A stretch of DNA of 64,000 nt from Geoanaerobacter pelophilus (GCF_018476885.1 NZ_JAHCVJ010000002.1:528238-592237), one strand, 5' to 3'. Shown: positions 18,822 through 28,466, numbered from the stretch's first letter. Numbers and translations: made by a program. The notes: a model not told the origin generated them from the sequence alone.

Positions 18822-20945
18822 TCAGTTTAATAGTGGCGGATGTGTCTCCTCTGTCTGGCCGGAGTCGTCACTGCCATGCATGAAAGGGAGTACCGGCTGG
18901 AGTTCGGCTTCCTCGGTCGGCAGCAGCACGAAAAACGAGCTTCCCGGCGATTTGTCGGGGTCCTGGTGAGGACTTTCCACCCAGACCATCCCTCCATGGG
19001 CCTCTATCATCCCCTTGACGATGGAAAGCCCCAATCCAGGACCTTTGCCCTGGAACTTGGTCTTGCCGCTGGAGTGATGGCGGATGTCGCCGGCCCCATA
19101 GAACTTGTCGAAAATATGCAGATGATCGTCTTTGTTGATGCCGATACCGCTGTCCCTGATCTCAACAAGGATGAAACTTGCAGTCCCGGCGTTTTCAAGG
19201 AATGCGGCATTGAACTGCGACAGGACTTCTCTTTTGGCCTCAAGCAGTGAACGGTCAACAATATGGGCGGAAATGAAAATATCTCCACCGTCAGAGGAAA
19301 ACTTGATCGCGTTTTCCAATAGCTGGGAAAAAACCTCTTCCAGATATTCCCGGTCGGCGAAAAAGGAGGGAATGGCTTCGATATGCCCCATGGTCAACCT
19401 TTGGCCGCGCTCTCCCAGCACCGGAACAAAATGTTCATTCAGCTCCTTGAGCATATCCTCAAGGTTTATCGGCGCCTTGCTCAGGGAGAAGCTCTTGGAC
19501 TCAAGCCGGGCAACCTTGAGGAGGTTGGTCACAATGTCATTGAGCCTGGTGCCACCTTCGTGGATGATCGCTATCAGGCGTTCCTCTTCGGGAGACCAGA
19601 CACCGTTGCTTGCCATCAGGAACTGGGTGCCACCGATGATACTGGTCAGCGGGGTCTTGAATTCATGGGAAACAATCCCCAGGAAATGGGTCTTCATCCG
19701 GTCGAGCCGTTCCAGGTCCTTATTGGCCCGCTCCACCAGGGCAAGGTTCATTTTCAGCCGTTTCTGAGAGAGCGCCAGCTGATGGCTGTTCTTTTCCAGC
19801 AGGGTATACGAGCGCAGCAGCTCCTCGGTCTTCCAGGAGAGCTCGGCAAAGACCCGGGCATGCTCGATGACCATGCCGATCTGGTTGCCGACAGTATTGA
19901 GAAAGCGGATGTCTTCCTGGCTGCAGGAACGGACCGTTTCCGAGAAAATATGCAGAATCCCCACCGCTTTCTGGTTGGCAAAAAGCGGAACCCCTGCCAG
20001 AGATTGCCAGCCGTGGTCGCCGGCGGCCAGAACCACCTGGCACGGCCGCTGATGAGCCGCTGGCAGCGAGTGGCAGCAATGCCGTTCCTGGGTAGGGCAG
20101 ACGCATTGCTCAATGAGCTGAACCATCTCATCGGCCAGATTCCGCTGGATTGCCAGCGGCATCTTGTTGGTAACCCCATCCAGCAGATGAATCATGCCGG
20201 CCTCTGCCCCGAATGCCTCCATGGTTTCGGTCAGGATGACATCGAGCACCTTATCCATCTGCAGACTCAGGTTGGCTTTGGCGATGATGCTGTTCAGGAT
20301 CGACAGCTCCCGGTTGCGTTGCTTGATCTCTTTTTCCGCCCGGCTCTTGAAAGTGATATCGCGCACCGTTACATGGACCACTTCTTCATCATCCAGGTCG
20401 ATCAGCCGTGCTTCAACCTCGCCAAGAAACTCCTCATCATTCTTCCCCCGGAATGTCAGGGACTCGACCCTGCCTCGCCCCCGGCGCTTGACCCTGCGGA
20501 CCAAGTCGCTGAAGCGCCGCCGTTCAGAGGTAGGGGTGAGATCCTTGCCGGTCAGGGCAAGCATCTCTTCCTTGCTGTAGCCGAACAGCTCGGTGCCTTT
20601 CCGGTTAACCTCCTGGAGCTGGTTGGTTCTGGCATCAAAGACGAACACGGCATTGCCGGCCCCTTCAAGAAGACACTTGTAGCGACGGGCAGTCTTGTCT
20701 ACTTCCCGTTTCATATCAACCAGCCGCTCCAGGGCGTCGGCCTCTTTTCTTTCAAGTTCGGCGCGCCCGTTCTTGAGCATCAACTGCTGAACCAGCAGGA
20801 AACTGGTGATCAAAATAACCGCTGGCCAGAAAATAACTTCGGCACGTTCCCATGCGCCAAGCTCGATTGACAGCACCAGGCCAAAAAGGAGGCCGATCCC
20901 TGTGCAAAGGAGTTGAGAGAGCTGATCCATTCTCTTGGGGCTCAT
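18822..20945 (-). CDS. Membrane sensor histidine kinase with PAS and GAF domains
   Basis: A 707-residue kinase. Two N-terminal membrane segments (about 12-45), a coiled region, a PAS domain (around residues 75-195, with NAVFVFDARTNQLQEVN), a GAF domain (about 220-375) containing several Cys (EQCVCPTQERHCCHSLP), a HisKA domain with His427 in IVSHEFKTPL, and HATPase_c (GKGPGLGLSIVKG). The start MSPKRMDQLSQ at 20945 is chosen because AGGAAAAGG precedes it and it lies four bases after the pncC stop; a longer frame would run through pncC. No response regulator is adjacent. The Cys cluster in the GAF domain could bind a metal or cofactor, which is speculative. Confidence 0.88.
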   Translation of the reverse strand: MSPKRMDQLSQLLCTGIGLLFGLVLSIELGAWERAEVIFWPAVILITSFLLVQQLMLKNGRAELERKEADALERLVDMKREVDKTARRYKCLLEGAGNAVFVFDARTNQLQEVNRKGTELFGYSKEEMLALTGKDLTPTSERRRFSDLVRRVKRRGRGRVESLTFRGKNDEEFLGEVEARLIDLDDEEVVHVTVRDITFKSRAEKEIKQRNRELSILNSIIAKANLSLQMDKVLDVILTETMEAFGAEAGMIHLLDGVTNKMPLAIQRNLADEMVQLIEQCVCPTQERHCCHSLPAAHQRPCQVVLAAGDHGWQSLAGVPLFANQKAVGILHIFSETVRSCSQEDIRFLNTVGNQIGMVIEHARVFAELSWKTEELLRSYTLLEKNSHQLALSQKRLKMNLALVERANKDLERLDRMKTHFLGIVSHEFKTPLTSIIGGTQFLMASNGVWSPEEERLIAIIHEGGTRLNDIVTNLLKVARLESKSFSLSKAPINLEDMLKELNEHFVPVLGERGQRLTMGHIEAIPSFFADREYLEEVFSQLLENAIKFSSDGGDIFISAHIVDRSLLEAKREVLSQFNAAFLENAGTASFILVEIRDSGIGINKDDHLHIFDKFYGAGDIRHHSSGKTKFQGKGPGLGLSIVKGMIEAHGGMVWVESPHQDPDKSPGSSFFVLLPTEEAELQPVLPFMHGSDDSGQTEETHPPLLN

Positions 20946-20949
20946 ACGC

Positions 20950-21489
20950 TTACCTTTTCCTGTCATGAGAAACGGCAGAGAGGTGGCCCAGGATCCAGTC
21001 AACTGCATTGGCGGCTGAGAGCAGGCGAATCTGATGTCGGTCACCGAAAAGGTTGAGCAGCCGGGTGCGGCAACCGCTGCAGTCTGCAAACCCAAGATAA
21101 ACGGTGCCAACCGGTTTTTCCGGCGTCCCGCCATTCGGTCCGGCTATTCCGGTTACCGCTATGGCGAGATCGCTGCCGGTACAGCGCAGAATCCCTTGGG
21201 CCATTGCCGCTGCAACTTCAGCGCTGACAGCGCCGCAGCTTTCGATAAGAGCGGGGGGGACCCCGAGAAAAGCAGACTTGGCAGCATTGGAGTATGCCAC
21301 GACACCGGCGAGAAAATATTCCGAGCTGCCGGAGATATCGGTCAGCAACTCTGCCAGAAGCCCGCCGGTACACGATTCTGCTGTCGAAATGGTCAATCCC
21401 CTGTCTTTCAGCAAAACAGCCAGCTCGCGGATAAGCTCGCCGATGTTGGCAGAGGCAACGGCCAATTTATCCGAAGCCGGAAAAGTCAT
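20950..21489 (-). CDS. pncC: Nicotinamide-nucleotide amidohydrolase (CinA C-terminal domain)
   Basis: Deamidates nicotinamide mononucleotide to nicotinate mononucleotide, recycling NAD breakdown products. The 179-residue stand-alone PncC domain has the active-site segments STAESCTGGLLAELLTDISG and the AVTGIAGPNGGTPEKPVGTV loop. The N-terminal MoCF domain of full-length CinA is absent, as in the single-domain forms. Its ATG overlaps the larC stop by four bases, making it part of the larB-larC-pncC-kinase unit. Confidence 0.93.
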   Translation of the reverse strand: MTFPASDKLAVASANIGELIRELAVLLKDRGLTISTAESCTGGLLAELLTDISGSSEYFLAGVVAYSNAAKSAFLGVPPALIESCGAVSAEVAAAMAQGILRCTGSDLAIAVTGIAGPNGGTPEKPVGTVYLGFADCSGCRTRLLNLFGDRHQIRLLSAANAVDWILGHLSAVSHDRKR

Positions 21490-22655
21490 GGACGTTCCGC
21501 TGCTTCGTTTTCAACGAGCCGGTAGACATCGAGCAGCGCCATTCCCCGCTCGATCGCAAGCCGGCGACACTCTTCAAACTCAGGATATACCCGCGATCTG
21601 CCGTCAGGCAGCCGCACCCGTTTGACCCGGACCGGTCCGAGCGAGGTACTGCATGATTCCAGGCTCCGCTCAAGAGTTATCCGTTCCACCGGGTAATAAC
21701 GTACCCCTATGGCAGTGGATTCAGTGAGCACCAGCCGGGCAAGCTCGTCAAGCCTTGTCCGGTCAGCGATTACCGTCAACCTTGTCCCTGGCCGGTTTTT
21801 TTTCATCTGGAGCGGGGCGAGCGCCACATCGAGCGCCCCGGCCTCGAAGAGACGATCCATGAGAAATCCGAGGATTTCCGGATTCATATCGTCAAGATGG
21901 GTCTCCATCACCAGAATCTGCTCCTGATCCCCGGCAGTTTCTCCCAGGAAGGCCCTCAGCAGATTAGGCCGCTGCTCGCATTTTTTGGTCCCGGCCCCGC
22001 AACCGATGGCCGCCATGGTCATTGCCGGCGCCGGGCCGCAAGCCGTTGCCAATGCCGCAACGATTGCCGCGCCGGTCGGGGTCACCCACTCACCCGGTAC
22101 GCTGTCCGGCGTAACCTGCAGCCCCTTGAACAGCTCTGCCGTTGCCGGAGCCGGTACCGGTAGCCGGCCATGGGCGGTATCGACCCAGCCTGAGCCAAAC
22201 GGCAGGGGAGAGCTGATGACCGTTGCCACTCCCAGATAATCGAGGCCAATGACAGTACCGACAATATCGACGATCGAATCAATGGCGCCGACTTCGTGAA
22301 AGTGAACCTTGTCGAGCGGCACACCGTGGACAGCGGCCTCGGCCTGGGCCAGCCGCAGGAAGATCTTCTGGGACAGCGCCTTTACCGCATCGGTCAACCC
22401 GCTGGCAGCTATCAGTCCTTTTATATCACTATAGTGGCGGTGGTGGTGCTGGTCCGGAGCATCTACCACGAAGTGGGTCGCGGTAATACCGAGCCTTGAG
22501 GTTTTTTCTAGCGAGATCCGGAAGGAACCGGGAGGGAGACCGAGACGATCAAGCCCGTCCTGCAGGACCTCCAGCGGCAATCCCAGATCCAACAACGCGC
22601 CGATGGTCATGTCTCCGGAGATCCCGGCTGCACAATCAAGGTAGAGGGTTTTCAT
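21486..22655 (-). CDS. larC: Nickel insertion protein LarC for the nickel-pincer cofactor
   Basis: LarC inserts nickel into pyridinium-3,5-bisthiocarboxylic acid mononucleotide to give the nickel-pincer nucleotide used by LarA-type racemases. The 389-residue protein opens with the family sequence [21 protein letters not shown] and has a His-rich metal region ([14 protein letters not shown]) plus [18 protein letters not shown]. It is a single continuous frame, unlike the ribosomally frameshifted two-part larC of lactobacilli. ATGA overlap with larB. No larE or larA is in the window. Confidence 0.92.
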   Translation of the reverse strand: MKTLYLDCAAGISGDMTIGALLDLGLPLEVLQDGLDRLGLPPGSFRISLEKTSRLGITATHFVVDAPDQHHHRHYSDIKGLIAASGLTDAVKALSQKIFLRLAQAEAAVHGVPLDKVHFHEVGAIDSIVDIVGTVIGLDYLGVATVISSPLPFGSGWVDTAHGRLPVPAPATAELFKGLQVTPDSVPGEWVTPTGAAIVAALATACGPAPAMTMAAIGCGAGTKKCEQRPNLLRAFLGETAGDQEQILVMETHLDDMNPEILGFLMDRLFEAGALDVALAPLQMKKNRPGTRLTVIADRTRLDELARLVLTESTAIGVRYYPVERITLERSLESCSTSLGPVRVKRVRLPDGRSRVYPEFEECRRLAIERGMALLDVYRLVENEAAERP

Positions 22656-23404
22656 GACGCCCTGTTTATCAGGGATGCGGCATAACCGGCGCCGAACCCG
22701 TTGTCGATATTGACGACCGTGACCCCTGAGGCGCAGGAATTCAGCATCCCCAGGAGAGCGGCAATACCGCCGAAAGAGGCGCCATAGCCGACAGAAGTCG
22801 GTACCGCAATGACCGGGCGATCCACCAGCCCCCCAACCACGGACGGCAACGCGCCCTCCATCCCTGCCACCACAACCAGCACCGTAGCGGTCTGCAGCAG
22901 CTCCCGGCGAGCCAGGAGACGGTGGATACCTGCCACCCCCACATCAAAGAGCTGCTCGACCTGGTTGCCCATGATCCTTGCCGTCACCACCGCTTCAGCC
23001 GCAACCGGGATATCGGAAGTACCGGCGGAGATAACCAGCACCGTGCCCCGGCCAACAATCTCGATCGGTCGCTGCTCAACGGTAATGCACCGAGCATCCT
23101 GGTGGTGACAGGCATTGGGGAAGCGGGCGCACAAGGCCAGCGCCTGCTCTTCCGCAAGCCTGGTGACCAGCACATTGTTACCCCGATCAAGCAGGGCGAC
23201 CATGATCCGCTCGATCTGACCGATGCTCTTGCCCTGACCGAAGATCACTTCCGGATAACCCTGCCGCAGTTCCCGGTGGTGATCGACATTGGCGAAACCC
23301 AGGTCTTCAAAAGGGAGATGTTTGAGCCTCTCCAGGGATCGCTCCACCGAGATTTCTCCCGTTGCCACCCCTTCGAGAAGCCGTTTTAATTCATTAGAGT
23401 CCAT
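22652..23404 (-). CDS. larB: Pyridinium-3,5-biscarboxylic acid mononucleotide synthase LarB
   Basis: Carboxylates and hydrolyses nicotinic acid adenine dinucleotide in the first step of nickel-pincer cofactor synthesis. The 250-residue protein has the family's N-terminal region ([22 protein letters not shown], trimmed here) and a C-terminal AIR-carboxylase-like half with [15 protein letters not shown] and [20 protein letters not shown] at 23404 (MDSNELK) is preferred over ATG at 23413 because the AGGA site lies eight bases before the former and abuts the latter. First gene of the larB-larC-pncC unit. Confidence 0.92.
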   Translation of the reverse strand: MDSNELKRLLEGVATGEISVERSLERLKHLPFEDLGFANVDHHRELRQGYPEVIFGQGKSIGQIERIMVALLDRGNNVLVTRLAEEQALALCARFPNACHHQDARCITVEQRPIEIVGRGTVLVISAGTSDIPVAAEAVVTARIMGNQVEQLFDVGVAGIHRLLARRELLQTATVLVVVAGMEGALPSVVGGLVDRPVIAVPTSVGYGASFGGIAALLGMLNSCASGVTVVNIDNGFGAGYAASLINRAS

Positions 23405-23630
23405 GCGATTCATCCTGCCGAAAAATATCGAGTAATTGTATCATGTACAGAGCAAATTAAAAGCGTAAAGGGTTGACCGGCACCTTTACCCCTGTTATTG
23501 TTTGCAGGCTTCGTAAAAAGTCCGGTTATTCATGAATTACTCAGGTTTTCACAAACTTTGCATTTGAAGTTTTTCGCTGGCCGCAATTTTTCGTTTTTTT
23601 CAATAATGCGATACTCCGGAGGTGACAATC

Positions 23631-24656
23631 GTGCTTATCGTAATGCACCACAAGGCAGGGGACAAGCAGATCAATGCGGTGAAAGAGGCGGTTAAGGCTT
23701 TGGGATTGACCGCGGCTCCCATTCCCGGAAGCGAGCGCACCGCCATCGGCGTGCTTGGCAACAAGGGATACGTCGATGACTCTACCATCCGCGACCTTCC
23801 CGGCGTGCAGGAGGTAATCCACGTCTCCAAGCCTTACAAACTGGTATCGCGTGACTTCCACCCCCGCAACACCATTGTCAAGGTCGGCACGGTCGAGATC
23901 GGCGAGGGGCGGCCGCCAGTAGTCGCTGCCGGCCCTTGTGCCGTTGAGAGCGAGGAGCAGATCATGAAAACTGCCCGCGCCGTGAAAAAGGCCGGGGCCA
24001 TGCTGCTGCGCGGCGGCGCCTTCAAACCGCGGACCGGTCCCCATACCTTCCAGGGGATGCGGGAAGAGGGGCTGCTGCTCCTGGAAAAAGCCGGCAAAGC
24101 AGTGGGCCTCCCTATCGTCACCGAGGTGATGAGCCCCGACACCGTGGGGCTGGTGGCTGAACATGCCGATCTGCTTCAAGTAGGCGCCCGTAACATGCAG
24201 AACTTCGACCTCCTGCGGGAACTCGGCAAGATTCGCAAGCCGGTTCTGCTCAAGAGGGGAATGAGTGCCACCGTTGAAGAGTTCCTTGCTGCAGCCGAAT
24301 ACATCCTTGCCGAGGGCAATCACAACGTCATCCTTTGTGAGCGGGGAATCAGGACCTTTGAAACCGCTACCCGCAATACGCTTGATCTGGCCATTGTGCC
24401 GCTGATAAAGGAACTCTCCCATCTCCCGATCATGGTTGACCCTTCGCACGCCACCGGCAAGCGCAGCCTGGTGCCACCGATGTCCAAGGCCGCCCTGGTA
24501 GGTGGGGCTCACGGCGTTCTGGTTGAGGTGCACCCCGAACCGGAGAAGGCACTTTCTGACGGCCCGCAATCTTTGACCTTTGCCGGCTTTGACCGGCTTA
24601 TGGGGGAAATCGACCGGCTGACCGTCTTTCTTGGCTGGGACGAAAAAGCTCCTTGA
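23631..24656 (+). CDS. aroF: 3-deoxy-7-phosphoheptulonate (DAHP) synthase, type I-beta
   Basis: Condenses phosphoenolpyruvate and erythrose-4-phosphate, the entry to the shikimate pathway. The 341-residue product has an N-terminal ferredoxin-like regulatory domain (about 1-70, [20 protein letters not shown]) and a TIM-barrel core with [23 protein letters not shown] and [10 protein letters not shown]. This architecture is that of the Thermotoga-type enzyme, where the extra domain mediates feedback inhibition. The GTG at 23631 is chosen because CCGGAGG ends nine bases before it; an in-frame GTG at 23622 overlaps that site. No trp/tyr-type leader structure was recognised upstream. Confidence 0.95.
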   Translation: MLIVMHHKAGDKQINAVKEAVKALGLTAAPIPGSERTAIGVLGNKGYVDDSTIRDLPGVQEVIHVSKPYKLVSRDFHPRNTIVKVGTVEIGEGRPPVVAAGPCAVESEEQIMKTARAVKKAGAMLLRGGAFKPRTGPHTFQGMREEGLLLLEKAGKAVGLPIVTEVMSPDTVGLVAEHADLLQVGARNMQNFDLLRELGKIRKPVLLKRGMSATVEEFLAAAEYILAEGNHNVILCERGIRTFETATRNTLDLAIVPLIKELSHLPIMVDPSHATGKRSLVPPMSKAALVGGAHGVLVEVHPEPEKALSDGPQSLTFAGFDRLMGEIDRLTVFLGWDEKAP

Positions 24657-24694
24657 TTTTTTTCTGTTGAGCCGAGTAGAATGACACAAGATTA

Positions 24695-24876
24695 ACGTTC
24701 TCTCTGTCATGCTCGTTAGGCTTACAAAGCCCAGGCGGAATGCTTATTTCACGGGAGCCTTTTGCGGTCGCGGTGTGCTGCCCCTTGCGGGAATTGCCTA
24801 AAGCGGCACAAAGGAGCCCACTTTTAAGGGAACTCGCTGAGAGGCCCCTAAGCCGACGGCATGGCGGAGAGATTGA
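24695..24876 (+). ncRNA. Structured RNA, probable 6S RNA
   Basis: No open frame explains this stretch of about 180 bases. TCTCTCTGTCATGC (24699-24712) pairs completely, with G-U pairs, with GCATGGCGGAGAGA (24859-24872). The stem continues inward through CGTT/GACG and GGCTTA (24719-24724) with TAAGCC (24849-24854), giving a bulged stem of about 24 pairs. A large internal bubble follows, then an apical hairpin arm GTGCTGC/GCGGCAC. Length, long bulged closing stem, open centre and terminal arm are the hallmarks of 6S RNA, which binds the housekeeping RNA polymerase. I did not recognise strictly conserved 6S bases, so the name rests on architecture. A strong terminator follows. Confidence 0.55.
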
Positions 24877-24878
24877 TC

Positions 24879-24912
24879 AAGGGGGAGGCGCGATAACCGC
24901 CTCCCCCTTTCG
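24879..24912 (+). terminator. Strong stem-loop after the 6S-like RNA
   Basis: AAGGGGGAGGCG (24879-24890) and CGCCTCCCCCTT (24898-24909) form a perfect 12-bp GC-rich stem with a 7-base loop. Only three T residues follow. Confidence 0.85.
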
Positions 24913-24959
24913 TATAATGACGGTTTGCCATTCTAATCAAAGATCGAGGTTGTTGGCTC

Positions 24960-25793
24960 ATGTACTGGTTACGCCGAATTTTGCTGGCAATTTATCTGGT
25001 AGTTGCTATTCCCCTTGCCGCCGGGGCCGCAGAAAAGCCGGGCGCGCTTGTGCGGGACCGGCTGAGCAACGGCAGCGATGGCCCGGAAATGGTAGTCATC
25101 CCTGCGGGCAGCTTCCGGATGGGTGCAGTTCAGGGTGGCGGCGACAGCGACGAAAAGCCGGTACATCGCGTCACCATTGCCAAGCCCTTTGCCATGGGTC
25201 GATACGAAGTAACCTTTGCCGAGTATGACACCTTCTGCACGGCAACCGGCCGCGAGAAACCAAAGGACGGCCGGCGCTGGTTCCCATTCTCCAACTGGGG
25301 GAGAGAGCGACGGCCGGTGATCAACGTCTCCTGGAACGATGCCGTGGCTTACACAAAATGGCTCTCTGAGCAGACCGGGAAACATTACCGGCTCCCCAGC
25401 GAAGCGGAATGGGAGTACGCGGCCAAAGCCGGCAGCGAAGACCGCTACTGGTGGGGATTTAATATCGGAGAGAACCGGGCCAACTGCAAAGGGGCGGGCA
25501 GCAAGTTTGACGGCAAGAAAACCGCGCCGGTCGGATCGTTTCAGGCAAACCCGTTCGGCCTGTTTGATACCGCCGGCAATGTCTGGGAGTGGTGCCAGGA
25601 CCGGTGGCATGAGAGTTACGAAGGTGCGCCTGCCGATGGCACTGCCTGGGAAACCGGAGAAGATCAGCGGCGCGTCGAACGCGGCGGATCATTCGGCAGC
25701 AAGCCGCGCTATGTCAGGTCATCGGCCCGCGGCCGTGGCAAGCCAACCGACAGATATGTCTATCTCGGCTTCCGGGTAGCAAGAGATTTATAG
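24960..25793 (+). CDS. Exported SUMF1/FGE-fold protein lacking the catalytic cysteines
   Basis: A 277-residue protein with a cleavable signal peptide (about 1-23, ending AAGAAE) and one formylglycine-generating-enzyme-type sulfatase domain, with VVIPAGSFRMGA, YRLPSEAEWEYAAKAG, GLFDTAGNVWEWCQD and the closing GFRVARDL. The segment where true FGE has its copper-binding Cys pair reads RGGSFGSKPRYVRSSARGR, without Cys, so sulfatase activation is unlikely; such proteins often bind peptides or assist oxidoreductases in the periplasm. It stands alone after the 6S-like RNA. Start ATG has a rather distant GAGG. Confidence 0.88.
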   Translation: MYWLRRILLAIYLVVAIPLAAGAAEKPGALVRDRLSNGSDGPEMVVIPAGSFRMGAVQGGGDSDEKPVHRVTIAKPFAMGRYEVTFAEYDTFCTATGREKPKDGRRWFPFSNWGRERRPVINVSWNDAVAYTKWLSEQTGKHYRLPSEAEWEYAAKAGSEDRYWWGFNIGENRANCKGAGSKFDGKKTAPVGSFQANPFGLFDTAGNVWEWCQDRWHESYEGAPADGTAWETGEDQRRVERGGSFGSKPRYVRSSARGRGKPTDRYVYLGFRVARDL

Positions 25794-25822
25794 CCAACGC
25801 AGACGAAGATGAAGCAGCGGGA

Positions 25823-26173
25823 TCAGTCGAAAAACTCGCTCTCCATCAGCTCCATGACCCCTTCAGGCGTAAACGGGAAGGTAGTCACATGCTCTTTGCC
25901 GCTTTGATCTTTCCACACCCAGCGGATAATTTCCCCTGCTGCTGCCGGTTCCCGGGTGAGCGGGTCAGGGTCCAGTTCTGTCAGTACCTGCCAAATTCCT
26001 TCCATGTCGAATAGCTCGAACCCTGCTGCGCCATCGATCGTCTCGATTTTGCGCAGAAAGCTATCAAGGATTTCATAATCGACAAGCGCCTCGTCTTCCC
26101 CCCACCATTTAATGAAACAATGTCCGGGCTGCCGGCATGCTTCGATGCGTTCCCTAAACTCGGCATGGTTCAT
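25823..26173 (-). CDS. Hypothetical cytoplasmic protein
   Basis: I do not recognise this 116-residue protein. It has no signal peptide or membrane segment, is acidic, and is rich in aromatic residues (IKWWGEDEALVDYEI; IIRWVWKDQSGKEH). A strong GGGAGGGG site precedes the ATG, and codon use fits the neighbours, so it is a real gene. It converges on the SUMF1-fold gene with a 29-base gap and appears to be monocistronic. Confidence 0.72.
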   Translation of the reverse strand: MNHAEFRERIEACRQPGHCFIKWWGEDEALVDYEILDSFLRKIETIDGAAGFELFDMEGIWQVLTELDPDPLTREPAAAGEIIRWVWKDQSGKEHVTTFPFTPEGVMELMESEFFD

Positions 26174-26278
26174 AATCCCCTCCCAAAAAAACTTTTTCTG
26201 AGAGTATATCCGGCTGCGGCCTTAGTGCAAATCGAGAGCAGTTGGCAATATCAAAAGAGGGATGGGCGACTTATTCTT

Positions 26279-27535
26279 TTAACTGCAGGGCAGTGATTGG
26301 TCCCCGCTGCGCTCCGCGTCTCCGGCAATCCAGCGGCAGCATAGGAAGCAGAAAAAGGCGGCAACGGCAATGGCGACCGGGGTGATCAGCATGGCGCTCC
26401 GCAGACCGAAAGCATCGGAAAACATGCCGATGATGGCTGGCGAAACCGCGTCACCTAAGGCGTGAATGGCAAAAATATTGATGGCAAAAGCCATGGCGCG
26501 GGAACTGGCCGGCGAAACGTTGACGATAACGGTATTCAGCGGGCCGGTATTGAGAAACAGCAGGGTTTCGGCAACAAAGATCGCCGCCAGACAGGTAGTC
26601 AGATCGCCGGAGGAGATGGCCAGCGCCAGCACCGGCGCTCCGAGGACAAACCCCCAGCCGGAGACCATCAGATAGCCTGATGGCGAACGTGCCTGCATCC
26701 TGTCCCCCAGCCAGCCGCCGCTGAGGGTGCCGAGAATACCGGACACCACGGTCATGGCACCGAAAATAGTATTCCCTTTTGCCACATCCAAGCCATGCAT
26801 CCGGTTGAGGAATGAGGGGGTCCATTGGGCAAGTCCGCCCAGAGCAAAGGTCATGGCGGCCATGGCCAGCGTTGCAGTAATGAACGAGCGGTTTTGCAGG
26901 AACAGCCGGTATGAGCCTCGTGGTGCGGCAATACTGGCGCTATTTCTGATGCGGGCCGGATCTTTGAGCCGCCAGAGAGGTATGGTCAGAAGCAACCCGG
27001 GGATACCTGCCAGAAGAAAGGCGCTCTGCCAGCCGTAGCGCTGCCCGACAATACCGCCGACCAGGTACCCCAGTGCGCTACCCACCGGGATCGCCAGGTA
27101 GAAGTATGCCAATGCGCGGCCTCGGCGCTCCTGGGGGAAATAGTCGGAAATAAGCCCGGGCGATACCGTACCAAAGCTTGCCTCACCGATTCCCACCACG
27201 CTCCTCGCCGCCAGCAGTGCCGCATAGCTCCGGGCAAGGCCTCCGCCGGCGGTTGCCAGGCTCCAGACAACAAGCCCTCCGGCCGCCAGATGCACCCGGT
27301 TCTTCCGGTCACCGATCCAGCCGAACAAAGGGGCGGCAACCATGTATGACAGCATGAAGGCGCTCCCCAGCAAGCCGAGAGAGGTATCGGAAAGCCGCAG
27401 ATCACCTTTCACCAGGGGGAAGACGGCGTAAAGAACCTGCCGATCAATGTAGTTCAGCAGGTTCACGGCCAAGAGCATTGCCAACACAACCCGGCGGCCG
27501 GAGATAGGTTCCTTCAGAGTCATAAGCGTCGTCAT
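26279..27535 (-). CDS. Major facilitator superfamily transporter
   Basis: A 418-residue inner-membrane permease with 12 predicted hydrophobic segments. The loop GWIGDRKNRVHL between helices 2 and 3 is the MFS signature, and the opening LLAVNLLNYIDRQVLYAVFP with GIGEASFGTVSPGLISDYFP resembles the Spinster-like and hexuronate-transporter-like branches. Substrate unknown. It sits downstream of tonB on the same strand but is separated from it by a hairpin, so it is probably not part of that cassette. No clear ribosome binding site was seen before the first ATG. Confidence 0.85.
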   Translation of the reverse strand: MTTLMTLKEPISGRRVVLAMLLAVNLLNYIDRQVLYAVFPLVKGDLRLSDTSLGLLGSAFMLSYMVAAPLFGWIGDRKNRVHLAAGGLVVWSLATAGGGLARSYAALLAARSVVGIGEASFGTVSPGLISDYFPQERRGRALAYFYLAIPVGSALGYLVGGIVGQRYGWQSAFLLAGIPGLLLTIPLWRLKDPARIRNSASIAAPRGSYRLFLQNRSFITATLAMAAMTFALGGLAQWTPSFLNRMHGLDVAKGNTIFGAMTVVSGILGTLSGGWLGDRMQARSPSGYLMVSGWGFVLGAPVLALAISSGDLTTCLAAIFVAETLLFLNTGPLNTVIVNVSPASSRAMAFAINIFAIHALGDAVSPAIIGMFSDAFGLRSAMLITPVAIAVAAFFCFLCCRWIAGDAERSGDQSLPCS

Positions 27536-27624
27536 TTCATTGGGGGACAGTGGCAGCGCTCATCAGCACTTGGTTGGCAAAGTAGCACATTACCGTGATC
27601 TGACACAATGGAATCAACAGCACC

Positions 27625-27651
27625 GGCCCCTGCAAAAAGCTTGCAGGGGCC
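27625..27651. terminator. Hairpin after tonB
   Basis: GGCCCCTGCAA (27625-27635) and TTGCAGGGGCC (27641-27651) form a perfect 11-bp stem between the tonB stop and the MFS gene. Neither side has a convincing T-run, so it is a hairpin that may terminate tonB transcription. Confidence 0.55.
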
Positions 27652-27683
27652 TGCATTGAACAGCTTCCAGGCTGGAGGCCGGG

Positions 27684-28466
27684 TCACATCAACTTGAAGA
27701 GGACCGGAATGACAATTTCCGCCGGCAACGGAGGTTTGGGAAACGGCGCCACCTTACGGATGGTCTCTATCGCGCATCGGTCCAGCATCTGGTGCCCTGA
27801 GCTTTCCACCACTTTTACCTCGCGGGCACTGCCGTCCTCGCACACCAGAAAAGATACGGTCACCTTGCCGCTCCACCCCATCTTCCGCGCCTGGTGTGGA
27901 TAGACCAGGCCTTTCATGACAAGGTCGCGAATATAGCTGAAATGTTCTCTGAGGTATCGCTGCTTGGCCTTTTCCGGGGCAGCATCCCCATGACCGGTTG
28001 CGGCAACCTGTGCCACTGGCTCCTTGTGCGTAACGCCGGCTGCAGCATTGCCCGGGCGGGCAGCCTGAGCATTTGTATTCGCATCGCCCTGGGCTTTGAG
28101 CGGCAGGCTGTCCCGCACTCCGGAAACCGGGGCAACACTGGCCGGAGCCGGCATCGGGGCTGGGGGCGGCACATCCGCGGCAACCTGCCTCGTCTCAACA
28201 GGCGTAACCGGGCGAGGTCGCGGAGTAGCTGCTGCCGATCCAGGACTCCGAGACTGGCGCAAGGGTGAAGCAACCTCCTTGGCAACCACCCCTGGGTCAA
28301 AGGTCAGGTCGATAATGACCGGCGCCCTAGGCGGCGCTAGTTGTGATGAGAACGCTGCCATCAGAGCATATGCGACCAGATGCAGCCCCAGGGAAATTCC
28401 GAACCACTTACCTGGGTAGGGAGTGATTGATCGCCGTATTTCTTTCATGGTGTACATTCCGTCCAT
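27684..28466 (-). CDS. tonB: TonB energy-transducing protein
   Basis: Links the inner-membrane proton motive force to outer-membrane receptors. The 260-residue protein has one N-terminal membrane anchor (about 23-42), a Pro/Ala-rich periplasmic spacer (about 75-170) and a C-terminal TonB domain with YPHQARKMGWSGKVTVSFLV and GHQMLDRCAIETIRKVAPF. The ATG at 28466 has GAGG six bases upstream; in-frame ATGs at 28457 and 28448 are possible. Its start lies inside the preceding small gene, so it is translationally coupled. No exbB/exbD are in the cassette, so it must use those from elsewhere. Confidence 0.93.
   Translation of the reverse strand: MDGMYTMKEIRRSITPYPGKWFGISLGLHLVAYALMAAFSSQLAPPRAPVIIDLTFDPGVVAKEVASPLRQSRSPGSAAATPRPRPVTPVETRQVAADVPPPAPMPAPASVAPVSGVRDSLPLKAQGDANTNAQAARPGNAAAGVTHKEPVAQVAATGHGDAAPEKAKQRYLREHFSYIRDLVMKGLVYPHQARKMGWSGKVTVSFLVCEDGSAREVKVVESSGHQMLDRCAIETIRKVAPFPKPPLPAEIVIPVLFKLM

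Noticed and set aside
19383..20870. Plus-strand open frame of 495 codons
   Set aside because: Antisense to the PAS/GAF sensor kinase, with a low-information His/Gln/Leu-rich translation typical of shadows of GC-rich genes.
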